Positions 7,044 to 16,265 of a DNA stretch of 38,953 bases are shown here, in pieces. The position numbers and the translations under genes are program-made. This stretch comes from Pseudomonadota bacterium (lineage in GTDB: Bacteria; Myxococcota_A; Polyangia; Haliangiales; Haliangiaceae), in NCBI GenBank assembly GCA_023428295.1, contig JAEYYV010000026.1, positions 1 through 38,953 on the forward strand, in the 5' to 3' direction. The notes beneath the pieces were generated by a model. It saw only the letters and a list, made by a program, of their open reading frames with translations. It was not told where the DNA came from and did no database searches. Within the stretch, counting starts at the first letter, position 1. The number at the start of each line of letters is the position of its first letter.

Positions 7044-9785
7044 ATGGTCGCCTGCGCCAAGGTTCGAACGTGTCCTGCTGACAACACGTGGCAGCGCTAC
7101 ATCGGCGGTGCGCTCGGCTCCGCGACCGACCTCGAGGAGCATCTCGACGGCTGCGCGGAGTGTCGCGCGCTGTTCGCGAACCTCGCGCGTGGGACCGAGC
7201 CGACCATGGCCGAGGGCACGGATCCGACGCTGCGCGCCGAGCCCGTGCCGACGTCGATCGTGTTCGCGCGATCGCTCGAGCTGCAGCGAGGAACCATCGT
7301 CGATCGCTACGTCGTGCTGGGCACGCTCGGTCGCGGCGGAATGGGGGTCGTGTACAAGGCGTTCGACCCGCAGCTCGATCGCGCGGTCGCGCTCAAGCTC
7401 GTGACCGTGGACCCGCTCGGGGATGGCTCTGCGGACGCGACGGCGCGGTTGCTTCGCGAGGCAAAGACGCTCGCGCAGCTCTCGCATCCCAACGTCGTCG
7501 CGGTGCATGACGCGGGTACGCACGGCGACGACGTGTTCGTGGCGATGGAGTTCGTCGCTGGCAAGACGCTTCGCCACTGGCTCGAGGCCGACGCGCGAGC
7601 TCCGCGCGAGATCCTCGACGTGTTCCTCGCTGCCGCGGCGGGTCTCGCGGCCGCACATCGCGAGGGAATCGCGCACCGCGACTTCAAGCCGGAGAACGTG
7701 ATCGTCGGCGATGACGGGCGCGTGCGCGTGCTCGACTTCGGTCTCGCACGTCTCGCGAGTGCTCCGAAGCGACCGTCACTGCCCCCACTCTCGGCGGTGT
7801 CGATCGGGTCGATGCACGACTCCGAGGAGCTCACGCGCGAGGGTGCGATCATGGGTACGCCCGCGTACATGGCGCCCGAGCAAGATCGCGGCGAAGAGGC
7901 GGACCACCGCAGCGATCAGTTCAGCTTCTGCGCCTCGCTCTACGAAGCGCTGTTCGGCCAGCGTCCGTTCGCGGGGCGCACGTACATCGAGATGGCGGCG
8001 CAACGCGCGGCGGGTGACATGCGAGCCACGCCGGTCGTGCGAGGCGTGACGCCGCGTGTGCGTAGCGCCGTGCTCCAGGGGCTGCGCGTCGATCCGCGCG
8101 AGCGATTCGCGTCGATGGAGGCGGTGATCGCTGCGCTCGACGAGCGTCCGAGCCAGCGCCGCTTCGCGATCGCCGCTGCGGTCATGGGAGTCGCCGCCGC
8201 GATCGCGGGTGGCTGGGCGATCTGGGTGTCCACGACGGCGCCGGCCACCCTCGACGAGCAATGCGCCGCGTCGGGCCGCGAGGTGGAGCGCGTGTGGAAC
8301 GACAAGCGCCGCGCGGACGTGCGCGCGGGCTTCGCTTCTCTCGGCGCGTCGGGCGAGCGATTCGCGACCGCGATCGACGAGTACGCCACGGGCTGGTCCT
8401 CGCGCCGTGTCGCCGCGTGCAAGCTCGCGCGCGCAGGAGACGCCGGGCACGATCGCGACCAGCTCGCATCGCGCCGGCTCTCGTGCCTCGATGCGAGCCT
8501 CACCAAGCTCGATGCCTCCGTCAGCGTGTTCACGCATGCGCCGAACGCAGCGCTGCTCGGACGCGTCGACACGATCCTCGGCGAGCTGCCGCCGCTCGCG
8601 CAGTGCGACGCGACGGACACCACGGCGGTCGTCACGGAGGCCAAGCGCGACGAGTGGAAGCCGCTGATCGAGCAGCTCGTGCGCGGGCAGCTCGCGCTAT
8701 CGGGAAACGATCTCGACGAGGCCGCACGCGTAGCGACGAGCATCATCGAGGCGGCGCGCGCAACCAATGATCGAGAGCCGCTCGCCGCTGCGCTCCTGCT
8801 GCTCGGGCAAGCACGCGCGAAGCAGGGCTCGCCCGAGGCGCGAGAACTGCTCGACGAGGCGATCCGCGTGGCGACGGCCGTGCGCGAGGAGGGCATCGTC
8901 GTCGAGGCGTGGCTCGCGATCATCGAGCGCGCGTTCACGGATCGCCGCCACCTCGACGGCATCGAGCACGCGCTGTTCGGCGCGGAGGTCGCCGCGGAGC
9001 GCTTGTCGGCGGATTCTCCGCTGCACGATCGCCTCGCGTATGCGAGCGGCACGGTTCGCGTGATGCGCGGGGACATGGACGGAGCGCTGCCTCGCCTCGA
9101 GGCCACGATCGCCGCGTACCGTCGCGACGAGGCAAAGAACACGCACCAGATCGCCGCGGTGGAGACCTCGCTCGGCGTGGCCCAGCTGTTTCGCGGCGAG
9201 TACGACGCGGCGGAGCAGCACTTCGCGCGCTCCGTCGCGGTGTGGGCGGACCTCCCGTTCCCGCACACGAACCTCGCGATCACGCGAGGCTGGCTCGGCG
9301 AGGTCGCCACGTGGCGCGCGGACTACGGGGCGGCCGAGACGCACTTCTCGTCGGCGATCGAGGTGGCGGAGCAGCTCGGTCGCGGTGCCCACTCGCAGCT
9401 CGGCAAGCTCAGCTATCAGCTCGGCTACGTGTACGCGCGGACCGGGCGGTGCGCCGCTGCTGCGCCGCTGTTCGCGCGCGCGAAGGAGCTGGCCGGCGAT
9501 CGGCCCGCGTCCGTCGCGCAGGCGCTGTACGGCCAAGCGTTGTGCACGAAGAAGAAGGCAGCGTCGATCGCACTTCTCGAGCGCGCCGCGAAGCTCACCG
9601 CCGACGCACCGACGACCCTGTTGCAGCTCGCGCAGATCGAGATCGCACTCGCACGCGCGCTCGGTCACGGACCACGCGCTCGCGCGCTGGTGACGCGCGC
9701 TCGAACCGCGTTCGCGCGATATCCAGGCGCGCGCCGAGAGATCGCCGCCGCTGACGCGCTTCTGGTCACCTTCGGTAAGAAATGA
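7044..9785 (+). CDS. Ser/Thr protein kinase with N-terminal zinc finger and C-terminal TPR domain
   Basis: 913 residues. Residues 1-45 carry Cys10, His33, Cys37 and Cys40 (HLDGCAEC), the CHCC spacing of anti-sigma zinc fingers (zf-HC2). The kinase domain (about 89-365) is complete: GRGGMG 96-101, Lys118, Glu139, HRDFKPEN (Asp213, Asn218), DFG 231-233, and APE 277-279. A membrane helix at about 373-395 separates it from a roughly 500-residue TPR region that should lie outside the cytoplasm. The gene faces the sigma factor across 76 bp. The domain order suggests that TPR sensing outside the membrane adjusts a cytoplasmic kinase fused to a sigma-binding module; this is inference. No good ribosome-binding site is seen before ATG 7044, so the exact start is less certain. 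Confidence 0.93.
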   Translation: MVACAKVRTCPADNTWQRYIGGALGSATDLEEHLDGCAECRALFANLARGTEPTMAEGTDPTLRAEPVPTSIVFARSLELQRGTIVDRYVVLGTLGRGGMGVVYKAFDPQLDRAVALKLVTVDPLGDGSADATARLLREAKTLAQLSHPNVVAVHDAGTHGDDVFVAMEFVAGKTLRHWLEADARAPREILDVFLAAAAGLAAAHREGIAHRDFKPENVIVGDDGRVRVLDFGLARLASAPKRPSLPPLSAVSIGSMHDSEELTREGAIMGTPAYMAPEQDRGEEADHRSDQFSFCASLYEALFGQRPFAGRTYIEMAAQRAAGDMRATPVVRGVTPRVRSAVLQGLRVDPRERFASMEAVIAALDERPSQRRFAIAAAVMGVAAAIAGGWAIWVSTTAPATLDEQCAASGREVERVWNDKRRADVRAGFASLGASGERFATAIDEYATGWSSRRVAACKLARAGDAGHDRDQLASRRLSCLDASLTKLDASVSVFTHAPNAALLGRVDTILGELPPLAQCDATDTTAVVTEAKRDEWKPLIEQLVRGQLALSGNDLDEAARVATSIIEAARATNDREPLAAALLLLGQARAKQGSPEARELLDEAIRVATAVREEGIVVEAWLAIIERAFTDRRHLDGIEHALFGAEVAAERLSADSPLHDRLAYASGTVRVMRGDMDGALPRLEATIAAYRRDEAKNTHQIAAVETSLGVAQLFRGEYDAAEQHFARSVAVWADLPFPHTNLAITRGWLGEVATWRADYGAAETHFSSAIEVAEQLGRGAHSQLGKLSYQLGYVYARTGRCAAAAPLFARAKELAGDRPASVAQALYGQALCTKKKAASIALLERAAKLTADAPTTLLQLAQIEIALARALGHGPRARALVTRARTAFARYPGARREIAAADALLVTFGKK

Positions 9786-9910
9786 ACACGACTGCCATCA
9801 CGTGCTCCTCCTCGACGCAGCGAGCGGAGGCGCACACGCGCTGAACGAGCTCTACCGTCTGGTTCTGCGCGTCTATGGAACTGGTGCGTGCCTTGCTGAA
9901 CCCACGGCCT

Positions 9911-10678
9911 ATGTACAAAGCCTACTTCGCACTTCCGTTCCTGTTCGCAGCCGCGTGCTCCACCTCGACCTCGACGTCGAGCGATGATCTCGCGGCCGAG
10001 GACTACGACGACACGGCCCAGGCGATCTCGTCGGCGGCGGTCGGTGATGGCAACGGCGGCGACCTCGCGGCGATGTCCGACGCGGCGAGCATCGCGCTCG
10101 GTGTGGTGCCGTTTGGCTTCACGCTCGGTGGCAATGGCGAGATCAACGGCGACCGCCTGGGCATCTCGTATCGCTTCTCGATCCACTGCGAGGACGCGAG
10201 CGGCGATCCGTTGAGCCCGTGTGACGATCGCACGGACGCTGCCGACGTGGAGGTCTCGTGGGCTGGCGCGCTCGATACGTCGCACTTCGATGCGAGCGTG
10301 AATCGCGATGGATCGTGGTCGCTCCGCGGCCTGCAGTCCGACATCGTCACGTTCGACGGCGACAGCTCGTTCTCGTACGATGCAACGCTGATCTCGATCT
10401 TCCGCCCGAACGCGCGGTCGAGCTTCTCGTTCGACGCCTCGGCGGCGTACGACGCGGTCGCGATCGATGGCGACACGCACGACGCGATCGATGGTGTCGC
10501 GACGTTCCAGATCGACGCGCGGAAGGTCGTGACCGGCACCGCGAACGATGTCGACAAGTCGTTCTCGGTCGACGCTCGCATCGAGTTCCATGCCGATCGC
10601 ACGGCGACCCTCACGCTCGACGGCGACCACGTGTACACGCTCGACACGGCGACCGGCGTCGTGGTCCGCGCGAATTAG
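9911..10678 (+). CDS. Lipoprotein of unknown function
   Basis: 255 residues from ATG 9911, giving a short signal peptide with lipobox FAAAC; an upstream in-frame ATG at 9875 would add 12 residues before the signal. After the Cys comes a Ser/Thr/Asp-rich linker, then a body rich in alternating polar and hydrophobic residues with many Asp, suggesting a beta-rich secreted domain. I recognise no family. It follows the kinase gene by 125 bp on the same strand but has no overlap, so cotranscription is unclear. Confidence 0.75.
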   Translation: MYKAYFALPFLFAAACSTSTSTSSDDLAAEDYDDTAQAISSAAVGDGNGGDLAAMSDAASIALGVVPFGFTLGGNGEINGDRLGISYRFSIHCEDASGDPLSPCDDRTDAADVEVSWAGALDTSHFDASVNRDGSWSLRGLQSDIVTFDGDSSFSYDATLISIFRPNARSSFSFDASAAYDAVAIDGDTHDAIDGVATFQIDARKVVTGTANDVDKSFSVDARIEFHADRTATLTLDGDHVYTLDTATGVVVRAN

Positions 10679-10807
10679 CGGATACCTATCAGAAGCCAAA
10701 GGTGGAATACACCGCACCGTGAGGCTTCCGATCGGTGGAGCGATCCGCCGCAAACCGCTGCACCTCCACGCCCCGCTTCCGTGTCACCCTCTCTGCGGAA
10801 GTACGAG

Positions 10808-11209
10808 ATGAGTCAGAGCGATCGAATCTCGTCACGCCGAGTCCGCAACGCGCTCCGGCTCCTCGTTCTCGACGAGCATCCCGGATCTCGCCGGATGATG
10901 TCCTTTGTCGCCGCGTCGCGAGGCCATCGCGTGGCGGCCGTGGAGTCTGCGGACCAAGCCCTCGAGACCGTCGCGGAGCTGCGCCCCGACGCGGTGATCT
11001 ACGACTGGAATCAGCGCGGAGGCCCGCTGCGAGGCTTTGCGCACGACGTGCGCTCGCGGTGCCCGGGGCTGCGCGGTGTCGTCGTGACGTCGTGCCTCGA
11101 CGAGCCGCCGGAGTTTCAGACGGACGAGGGCGTCGATAGCTACTTCACGAAGCCCGTCGTGATGGCCGAGGTGATCGTGCGGCTCGAGCTGATCGTGCGC
11201 TCGCGCTGA
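10808..11209 (+). CDS. Single-domain response regulator receiver
   Basis: 133 residues from ATG 10808 (a GTG at 10781 is possible), containing only a CheY-like receiver domain. The acidic pair is present as LVLDEHP, the phospho-acceptor Asp in AVIYDWN, the switch Thr/Ser in VVVTS, and the Lys in YFTKP. There is no output domain, so it would signal through protein contacts or relay phosphate. Its stop (11207-11209) directly abuts the stop of the hybrid kinase on the opposite strand, making that kinase a plausible partner. A CTTCCG/CGGAAG hairpin (10776-10801) lies just upstream of the start. Confidence 0.82.
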   Translation: MSQSDRISSRRVRNALRLLVLDEHPGSRRMMSFVAASRGHRVAAVESADQALETVAELRPDAVIYDWNQRGGPLRGFAHDVRSRCPGLRGVVVTSCLDEPPEFQTDEGVDSYFTKPVVMAEVIVRLELIVRSR

Positions 11210-13978
11210 TTACGAGCCGATTCGCAGGTCGGTGATCGCGTCCATCAGATCCTCGATGGCGACGGGCTTGGAGACGTGCACCTGGAAGCCCGCCGACTCC
11301 GCCTTCGTGACGTCCTCGCGTCGCGCATACGCGGTGAGCGCGATCGCGGGCACGTCGCCGCCACGCTCGACGGGCAGCGCGCGGACCTGACGGATCAGCG
11401 CATAGCCATCCTGCAGCGGCATGCCGATGTCGCTGATCAGGACATCGGGGCGGCTCTTCTCGAGGCGGCTCAGCGCATCGACCACGGACACCGCTTGCTC
11501 GACGCGCGCGCCGACCGACGCGAGCGCATCCGCGATGGCCTGCCGCGTGTCCTCGTCATCGTCGACGAGCAGGACGCGAAGTCCGGCCAGCGCGCTCGAC
11601 GACAGCTCGAGCCGGCGCGCACGATCGAGCGGGGTGGGGGTGGACTCGACCTGGACGGGCAGGGCGATCGTGAAGGTCGCGCCCTTCCCGAGGCCGTCGC
11701 TCTGCGCGGTGATGGTGCCGCCATGCGCCTCGACGAGATACTTCACGATCGCGAGGCCAAGGCCGAGGCCGCTGTGACTTCGCGTGCTCGAGCTATCGAC
11801 CTGGCGAAAGCGATCGAAGATCACGGGCAAGTGCTCGGCGGCGATGCCCTTGCCGGTGTCGCTCACGACGATGCGCGCGGTCGCTCCGTTGCGCCGCGCG
11901 ACAACGGAGATGGAGCCCTCGCGCGGCGTGAACTTCACGGAGTTCGCGACGAGGTTCCACACGATCTGCTGGAGGCGCTCGAAGTCCCCCATCACCGCGC
12001 CGATGTCATTCGCGATGTCGACGGAGATCGTTTGATGGCGTGCCATCGCCAGCGGCTTCACCGCCTCGATCGCCGCGGTGATCGCCGCCGTCGGATCGGT
12101 CTTCTCCATCGCCAAGCGCAGCTTGCCGCTGAGGATGCGCGACATGTCGAGCATGTCTTCGACGAGTCGCGCCTGCGCTTGCGCGTTCCTCATGATCGCC
12201 GCGATCGCCTTCTCGGGATCCGGCGCCATCTTGCGCTCGAGCATCTGCCCGTAGCCGAGGATCGCCTGCAGCGGCGTGCGCAGCTCGTGGCTGATCGTCG
12301 CGAGGAACTCGTCCTTCATGCGATTGGCCATCTCGGCTTGCTCCTCGAGCCGGCGCCGCTCGATGAGCAGCGACACGCGCTTCGCGAGCTCCTCGGCGAG
12401 GTGGAGATCCTCCTCGCCATAGCGCCGGCCCTCACCGGTGAAGATGAACGTGATCGCGCCGAACACGCCCTGGTGTCCCCGCAGCGGGACGATCATCGCC
12501 GAGCGAAGATCGAGCTCGCGAATCAGCCGCAGGTGATCCTCATCGCGCGCGTTGCCTTCGAGCAGCGCCTTGGGAATCTCGGAATAGAGCTCGGAGCGCC
12601 CCGTGCGGACCACGTTCGGCGCACCCGTCGCGGAGTCGGGATCCGGCGGATATCGCTTCCCGAGCTCCTTCGCGTACTCGACCTTCGACGGATCGACATG
12701 CGCGACCGCGATCGGCTGCAGCTTGCCCGTCGCAGCATCGAGGAGGTCCACGCCGGTCCAATCCGCCATGCGCGGACACGCGAGCTGCGCGATCCTACGG
12801 AGCGCGTCGCGGTAGTCGTCGGCCGCGGTGATCTCTTCCGTCGCGTGCGCGAGGAACATCCGGCGGTAGAGCTGTCGCTTCTCTTCGCTCGCATCGCGGA
12901 ACACGAGCACCACGCCCTCGAGCACTCCCGCCGCACTGCGAATTGGAGCCGCGCTGTCGTCGATCGGTACTTCCGTTCCGTCGCGGCGACGCAACACCGT
13001 GTGGTTGGCGAGGCCGACAATGACGCCTTCGCGCAGCACCTTGTCGACGGGGTTCTCGACGACCGCGCCGTTCTCCTCGTTGAAGATCGGAAACACCTCC
13101 ACGAGGCGGCGCCCGCGCGCCTCGTCGGAGGTCCACCTCGTCAGCTCCTCGGCGACGGGGTTCATGAAGGTCACGCCTCCGCGCGTGTCGGTCGAGATCA
13201 CGGCATCGCCAATGCTCTGCAGCGTGGTCCGCAGTAGATCCAACGCGCGCTCGCGCTCGAGCTGCGCGGTCTTGCGATCGGAGATGTCGAACGTGACGCC
13301 GAACCACTCGCGAATGGCTCCGTCGGGGTTGCGGAACGGCACCGCGCGCGAGCCCATCCACACATACGCGCCGTCATGGCGGCGCAGACGAAACTCCACA
13401 TCGAACGGCGCGCCGCTCTCTCTCGCCGCGGTCCACGCCGCCCGCAAGCGCTCGACGTCGTCGGCATGCACGGGCTCGTACGCGCGACGTGCTCGCCACT
13501 CGCTCTCGCTCTGCCCGGTGAACTCGCGCCAGCTCGGAGAGTCCGCATTCGGCTGGCCGCTCGCATCCGTCGTCCACACGATCGCGTGCGTCGTCTCGAC
13601 GAACGCTCGATACGCGCGGTCCGTCAAGTCACGCGTCACCTTCGCGAACCCGATGTGCTTGCCGCCGTCGTACAGCGCGGTGATCACCACGTTCGCCCAG
13701 AACTGCGTGCCGTCCTTGCGCACGCGCCATCCGCTGTCCTCGATACGTCCCTGCTGCAACGCCGCGGCGAGCAACTGTGCGGGCTTGCCCGCCGCCTGAT
13801 CCTCGGGCGTGAAGAACGTCGCGAACGAGTGGTTCACGATCTCCTCGCTGGTGTAGCCCTTGAGCGCCTGGCCACCGGCGTTCCACGAGCGGATCACGCC
13901 CGCCGGATCGAGGAGATAGATCGCGTAGTGCTGGATCGACTCGACGAGAATCCGGAAGTGTTCGTCGTCGAGCTTCAT
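11210..13978 (-). CDS. PAS-PAS-PAS-GAF hybrid sensor histidine kinase
   Basis: 922 residues from the start at 13978 (MKLDDEHF); an ATG at 14005 would add nine. In order: three PAS domains (about 5-120, 123-238, 250-365), a GAF domain (about 375-545), a DHp helix with ISHELRTP (His564), an ATPase domain with N box NLVANSVKF, SDTGKG and GLGLGLA, and a C-terminal receiver (about 800-920) with Asp850 and Lys904. There are no membrane helices, so it senses cytoplasmic signals, perhaps redox or ligands via PAS/GAF; no cofactor ligand was identified. It is convergent with the lone receiver at 10808-11209 with no intervening base, and divergent from a lone PAS protein at 14129. Confidence 0.93.
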   Translation of the reverse strand: MKLDDEHFRILVESIQHYAIYLLDPAGVIRSWNAGGQALKGYTSEEIVNHSFATFFTPEDQAAGKPAQLLAAALQQGRIEDSGWRVRKDGTQFWANVVITALYDGGKHIGFAKVTRDLTDRAYRAFVETTHAIVWTTDASGQPNADSPSWREFTGQSESEWRARRAYEPVHADDVERLRAAWTAARESGAPFDVEFRLRRHDGAYVWMGSRAVPFRNPDGAIREWFGVTFDISDRKTAQLERERALDLLRTTLQSIGDAVISTDTRGGVTFMNPVAEELTRWTSDEARGRRLVEVFPIFNEENGAVVENPVDKVLREGVIVGLANHTVLRRRDGTEVPIDDSAAPIRSAAGVLEGVVLVFRDASEEKRQLYRRMFLAHATEEITAADDYRDALRRIAQLACPRMADWTGVDLLDAATGKLQPIAVAHVDPSKVEYAKELGKRYPPDPDSATGAPNVVRTGRSELYSEIPKALLEGNARDEDHLRLIRELDLRSAMIVPLRGHQGVFGAITFIFTGEGRRYGEEDLHLAEELAKRVSLLIERRRLEEQAEMANRMKDEFLATISHELRTPLQAILGYGQMLERKMAPDPEKAIAAIMRNAQAQARLVEDMLDMSRILSGKLRLAMEKTDPTAAITAAIEAVKPLAMARHQTISVDIANDIGAVMGDFERLQQIVWNLVANSVKFTPREGSISVVARRNGATARIVVSDTGKGIAAEHLPVIFDRFRQVDSSSTRSHSGLGLGLAIVKYLVEAHGGTITAQSDGLGKGATFTIALPVQVESTPTPLDRARRLELSSSALAGLRVLLVDDDEDTRQAIADALASVGARVEQAVSVVDALSRLEKSRPDVLISDIGMPLQDGYALIRQVRALPVERGGDVPAIALTAYARREDVTKAESAGFQVHVSKPVAIEDLMDAITDLRIGS

Positions 13979-14128
13979 CGACGAAACTTCAGACTGCGCA
14001 TGCACGCAAACGGTACCACGCCCGACGGGTATGGGCCGCGAGCCGATCGGCGTGCGGCAGCGCTCATCCCCTGGTGTGACGCCGCCGCGCAGTAGCGCGC
14101 CTCGAAGCCTTCATGCAGACTCGCTTTC

Positions 14129-14635
14129 GTGGACGCGGACCTCCAGCAGGCAGTCGACGAGTGCTTCGGCCAAGGTACCGACCGGATCGAGATCGTCGAG
14201 CAACGCGCTCGCCGCCTCTTCGCCGGTCACTCCATCATCGTCTGGGAAGGCGACGCGCAGACGTTCCAGTTCTCGTACGTCTCTGCCACAGCCGAAGACC
14301 TGCTCGGATACCCCGCGAGCCGCTGGACCCAGGAGCCCACGTTCTGGGCAGACGTCGTCATCACCCCCGATGATCGCGACGACGCCATCGCCTACTGCGC
14401 ACTCGCCACCGCGAAGCGCGCGGACCACGTGTTCGAGTACCGCGCGCGCTGCGCAGACGGCGCGATGCTCTGGCTGCGCGACTACGTGCGCGTGGTCGTC
14501 GGCCCACGCGGCATCGCGCGAACGCTGCGCGGCATCATGTTCGACGTCTCGCCGGAGAAGCGCGCGACCAACACGTTCGAAGAGCGCGCCACGTATCGCG
14601 TGCCGAGCCCCGCCGCCCTCGAAGTCATGACCTGA
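14129..14635 (+). CDS. Stand-alone PAS domain protein
   Basis: 168 residues from a GTG at 14129. A single PAS fold of the PAS_3 type is visible: a FSYVSATAEDLLGYP segment, then WADVVITPDDRDD, and a C-terminal RCADGAMLWLRDYVRVV strand pair followed by a PAC-like end. No kinase, HTH or other output domain is attached. It is divergent from the hybrid kinase (151-bp gap from the chosen kinase start) and may feed into the same system, which is inference from position. The start is uncertain, since the first 30 residues precede the PAS fold. Confidence 0.75.
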   Translation: MDADLQQAVDECFGQGTDRIEIVEQRARRLFAGHSIIVWEGDAQTFQFSYVSATAEDLLGYPASRWTQEPTFWADVVITPDDRDDAIAYCALATAKRADHVFEYRARCADGAMLWLRDYVRVVVGPRGIARTLRGIMFDVSPEKRATNTFEERATYRVPSPAALEVMT

Positions 14636-14738
14636 CGAAGGTGGACCTCGGTCCACCGCGTGGTCGCCCTGTGCCGATCGCCGCAACAATGGCCGCCTCG
14701 GCACAGCGACTTCGCGTCCCGGACGTCGTCTGATCTGG

Positions 14739-15584
14739 ATGATGAAGTCGCTCACGTTCGCCATCGTCGCAGCCAGCGCTCTTGTCGCCTGTAGTAAGAA
14801 GGACTCGGGGACCGTGTTCGTGTTCGACACGTGCGACGGCTCCGTCGGCTTCCAGAACATCCGCCCGATCGTGTGCGCCAACGCCAAGGGCGGGCTCCAC
14901 CTGGACATCGGCTTCGCGTTCAAGGGCACGGACCTCGTCGCCGAGATCACGAACCACGAGGTCGGCACCACGATCTCCGCAGGTTCGATCAAGCCGCGAG
15001 AGCAGGGTGACCTCGTCACCGTCCCGGTCGGTGACAAGCTCGGCGCGGTCACGCTCGATCATCTGAAGGGCAAGGCGCTCGTGGAGCTCGGCCTCATCTT
15101 CACGATCGACTCGCCTCGGTACGCGCCCTCGAAGCTGACGCTCCCACCGGTGAACATCGCGTCCGTGTTCTACGATCCTGCCACTGCCGAGCGTCTCCTC
15201 GTGCAACAGAAGCTCGGCGCCAGCGAGGCCGCGCCCGCCAAGCACAGCACGTACATCGCGAACCGTGGCTACGTCCTCGGCGACGCGACATCACTCGCCG
15301 ACGTGGACTGGGTCGCGTTGCCCACGTTCAAGGAGCGAGACGAGTCCGAACACTGCGCGTACGAGACGGAGAAGGGCTCTCACGTGGACATCCCCAAGCT
15401 GGTGGAGGTGTACACGGTGAAGCTCGTCGAACGCCGGTCGGGACAGGTGATCGAGACCCGTGACTTCCGCGCGCTCGGCGAGTGCCCGAGCTTCACGAGC
15501 GCCCACAGCATTCACCTCGACTTCAACCACGAGAGCTGGAAGGCGGTGGAAGCGTGGATCGCGGAGAAGATGAACGCGGTGTGA
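14739..15584 (+). CDS. Lipoprotein of unknown function
   Basis: 281 residues. Two adjacent ATG codons (14739, 14742) precede a signal peptide with lipobox ALVAC (Cys18) and a charged KKD exit, so it is a clear lipoprotein. The mature part has about four more Cys and a mixed beta/alpha pattern; no family was recognised. The stop at 15582-15584 is three bases from the stop codon of the decayed lipoprotein gene on the other strand. Confidence 0.78.
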   Translation: MMKSLTFAIVAASALVACSKKDSGTVFVFDTCDGSVGFQNIRPIVCANAKGGLHLDIGFAFKGTDLVAEITNHEVGTTISAGSIKPREQGDLVTVPVGDKLGAVTLDHLKGKALVELGLIFTIDSPRYAPSKLTLPPVNIASVFYDPATAERLLVQQKLGASEAAPAKHSTYIANRGYVLGDATSLADVDWVALPTFKERDESEHCAYETEKGSHVDIPKLVEVYTVKLVERRSGQVIETRDFRALGECPSFTSAHSIHLDFNHESWKAVEAWIAEKMNAV

Positions 15585-15587
15585 GCG

Positions 15588-16022
15588 CTAGTCGACGTCA
15601 CGACGTCGCGCCGGTCCGTCAGCCGGCACCAACTCGATGCTGCGCGCGATCTCGATCACCTGTTTGCATTTCGTCCATCGTCAGCTTGTGGATCGTTCCC
15701 TTGTACGTCCCGCCGCTGACCGCCTCGGCGCAATAGCGCCGCGTCGTGCTCGAGCACGCGGTCACCTCGCAGTGCTCGCCGTGAAGACCATCGTGATGCT
15801 CGGATCGAGCGGCCCTTCCTCGGCGCTCACCTTGTAGATCGTGACGCCTGCGGGGATCCAGATACGCATCCCGAGCGCCTCGATGTTCTCGACGCGGCCC
15901 GCGGGTGCGGGCGCCGCCTCGGGCACGCTCGTGCTCGAGCCAGCGCTCGCGCTGCTTGCCGCTGGTTCGCGTGAAGGCGTCGCCGGTGGCGCGGAGCTAC
16001 AACCGACCAGGAACATCGCCAT
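15588..16022 (-). pseudogene. Decayed lipoprotein gene with two compensating frameshifts
   Basis: From a Met at 16022 the frame reads a short MAMFLVGC lipobox, a Ser/Ala/Pro linker and MRIWIPAGVTIYKV, then stops at TGA 15762-15764. The coding pattern continues in another frame from about 15780 to 15670 (GEHCEVTACSSTTRRYCAEA, then YKGTIHKLTMDE). It returns to the original frame near 15667 (KQVIEIARSIELVPADG) and ends at TAG 15588-15590. A missing base near 15780 and an extra base near 15667 would restore one protein. The signal peptide is also oddly short, suggesting the 5' end was replaced at the island edge. Two assembly errors are an alternative explanation for the frameshifts. Confidence 0.6.
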
Positions 16023-16185
16023 CCACGATCGCGCGAACCACGCGTACGGCCGGAAGTCGGTGAACTCGACGTACATCGCGCAGGCGTTCGACCACCTCGC
16101 CGAGTGTCAGGCGAAGATCGAAGCGGCGCTCTGGGCGCGGATCACGGCAGGCGAGAAGCGGCGGGGGAAGTTGAAGGCGGTCTAG
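16016..16185 (+). pseudogene. 3' remnant of an unidentified gene
   Basis: The last roughly 56 codons before TAG 16183-16185 use G or C in nearly every third position and encode a helical, basic end (TYIAQAFDHLAECQAKIEAA, then EKRRGKLKAV). Upstream of about 16016 the same frame only shadows the opposite-strand lipoprotein, so no start belongs to it. It looks like the 3' tail of a gene cut off by recombination. Family unknown; a transposase or recombinase tail is possible but unsupported. Confidence 0.35.
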
Positions 16186-16211
16186 ACCGTAACCTCCCGA
16201 GATCTCGCGAG
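16178..16211. repeat. Cluster of short perfect palindromes
   Basis: CGGTCTAGACCG (16178-16189), CGAGATCTCG (16198-16207) and the overlapping CTCGCGAG (16204-16211) are all perfect palindromes. They span the stop codon of the coding remnant and lead into the lower-GC cassette. They may mark a recombination or binding site; chance is not excluded. Confidence 0.3.
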
Positions 16212-16265
16212 CTAGGCCGCCTTCCGTTTGCCCGAGGGAGGCAAGGCGCGTAGGCTCGACCCGCC

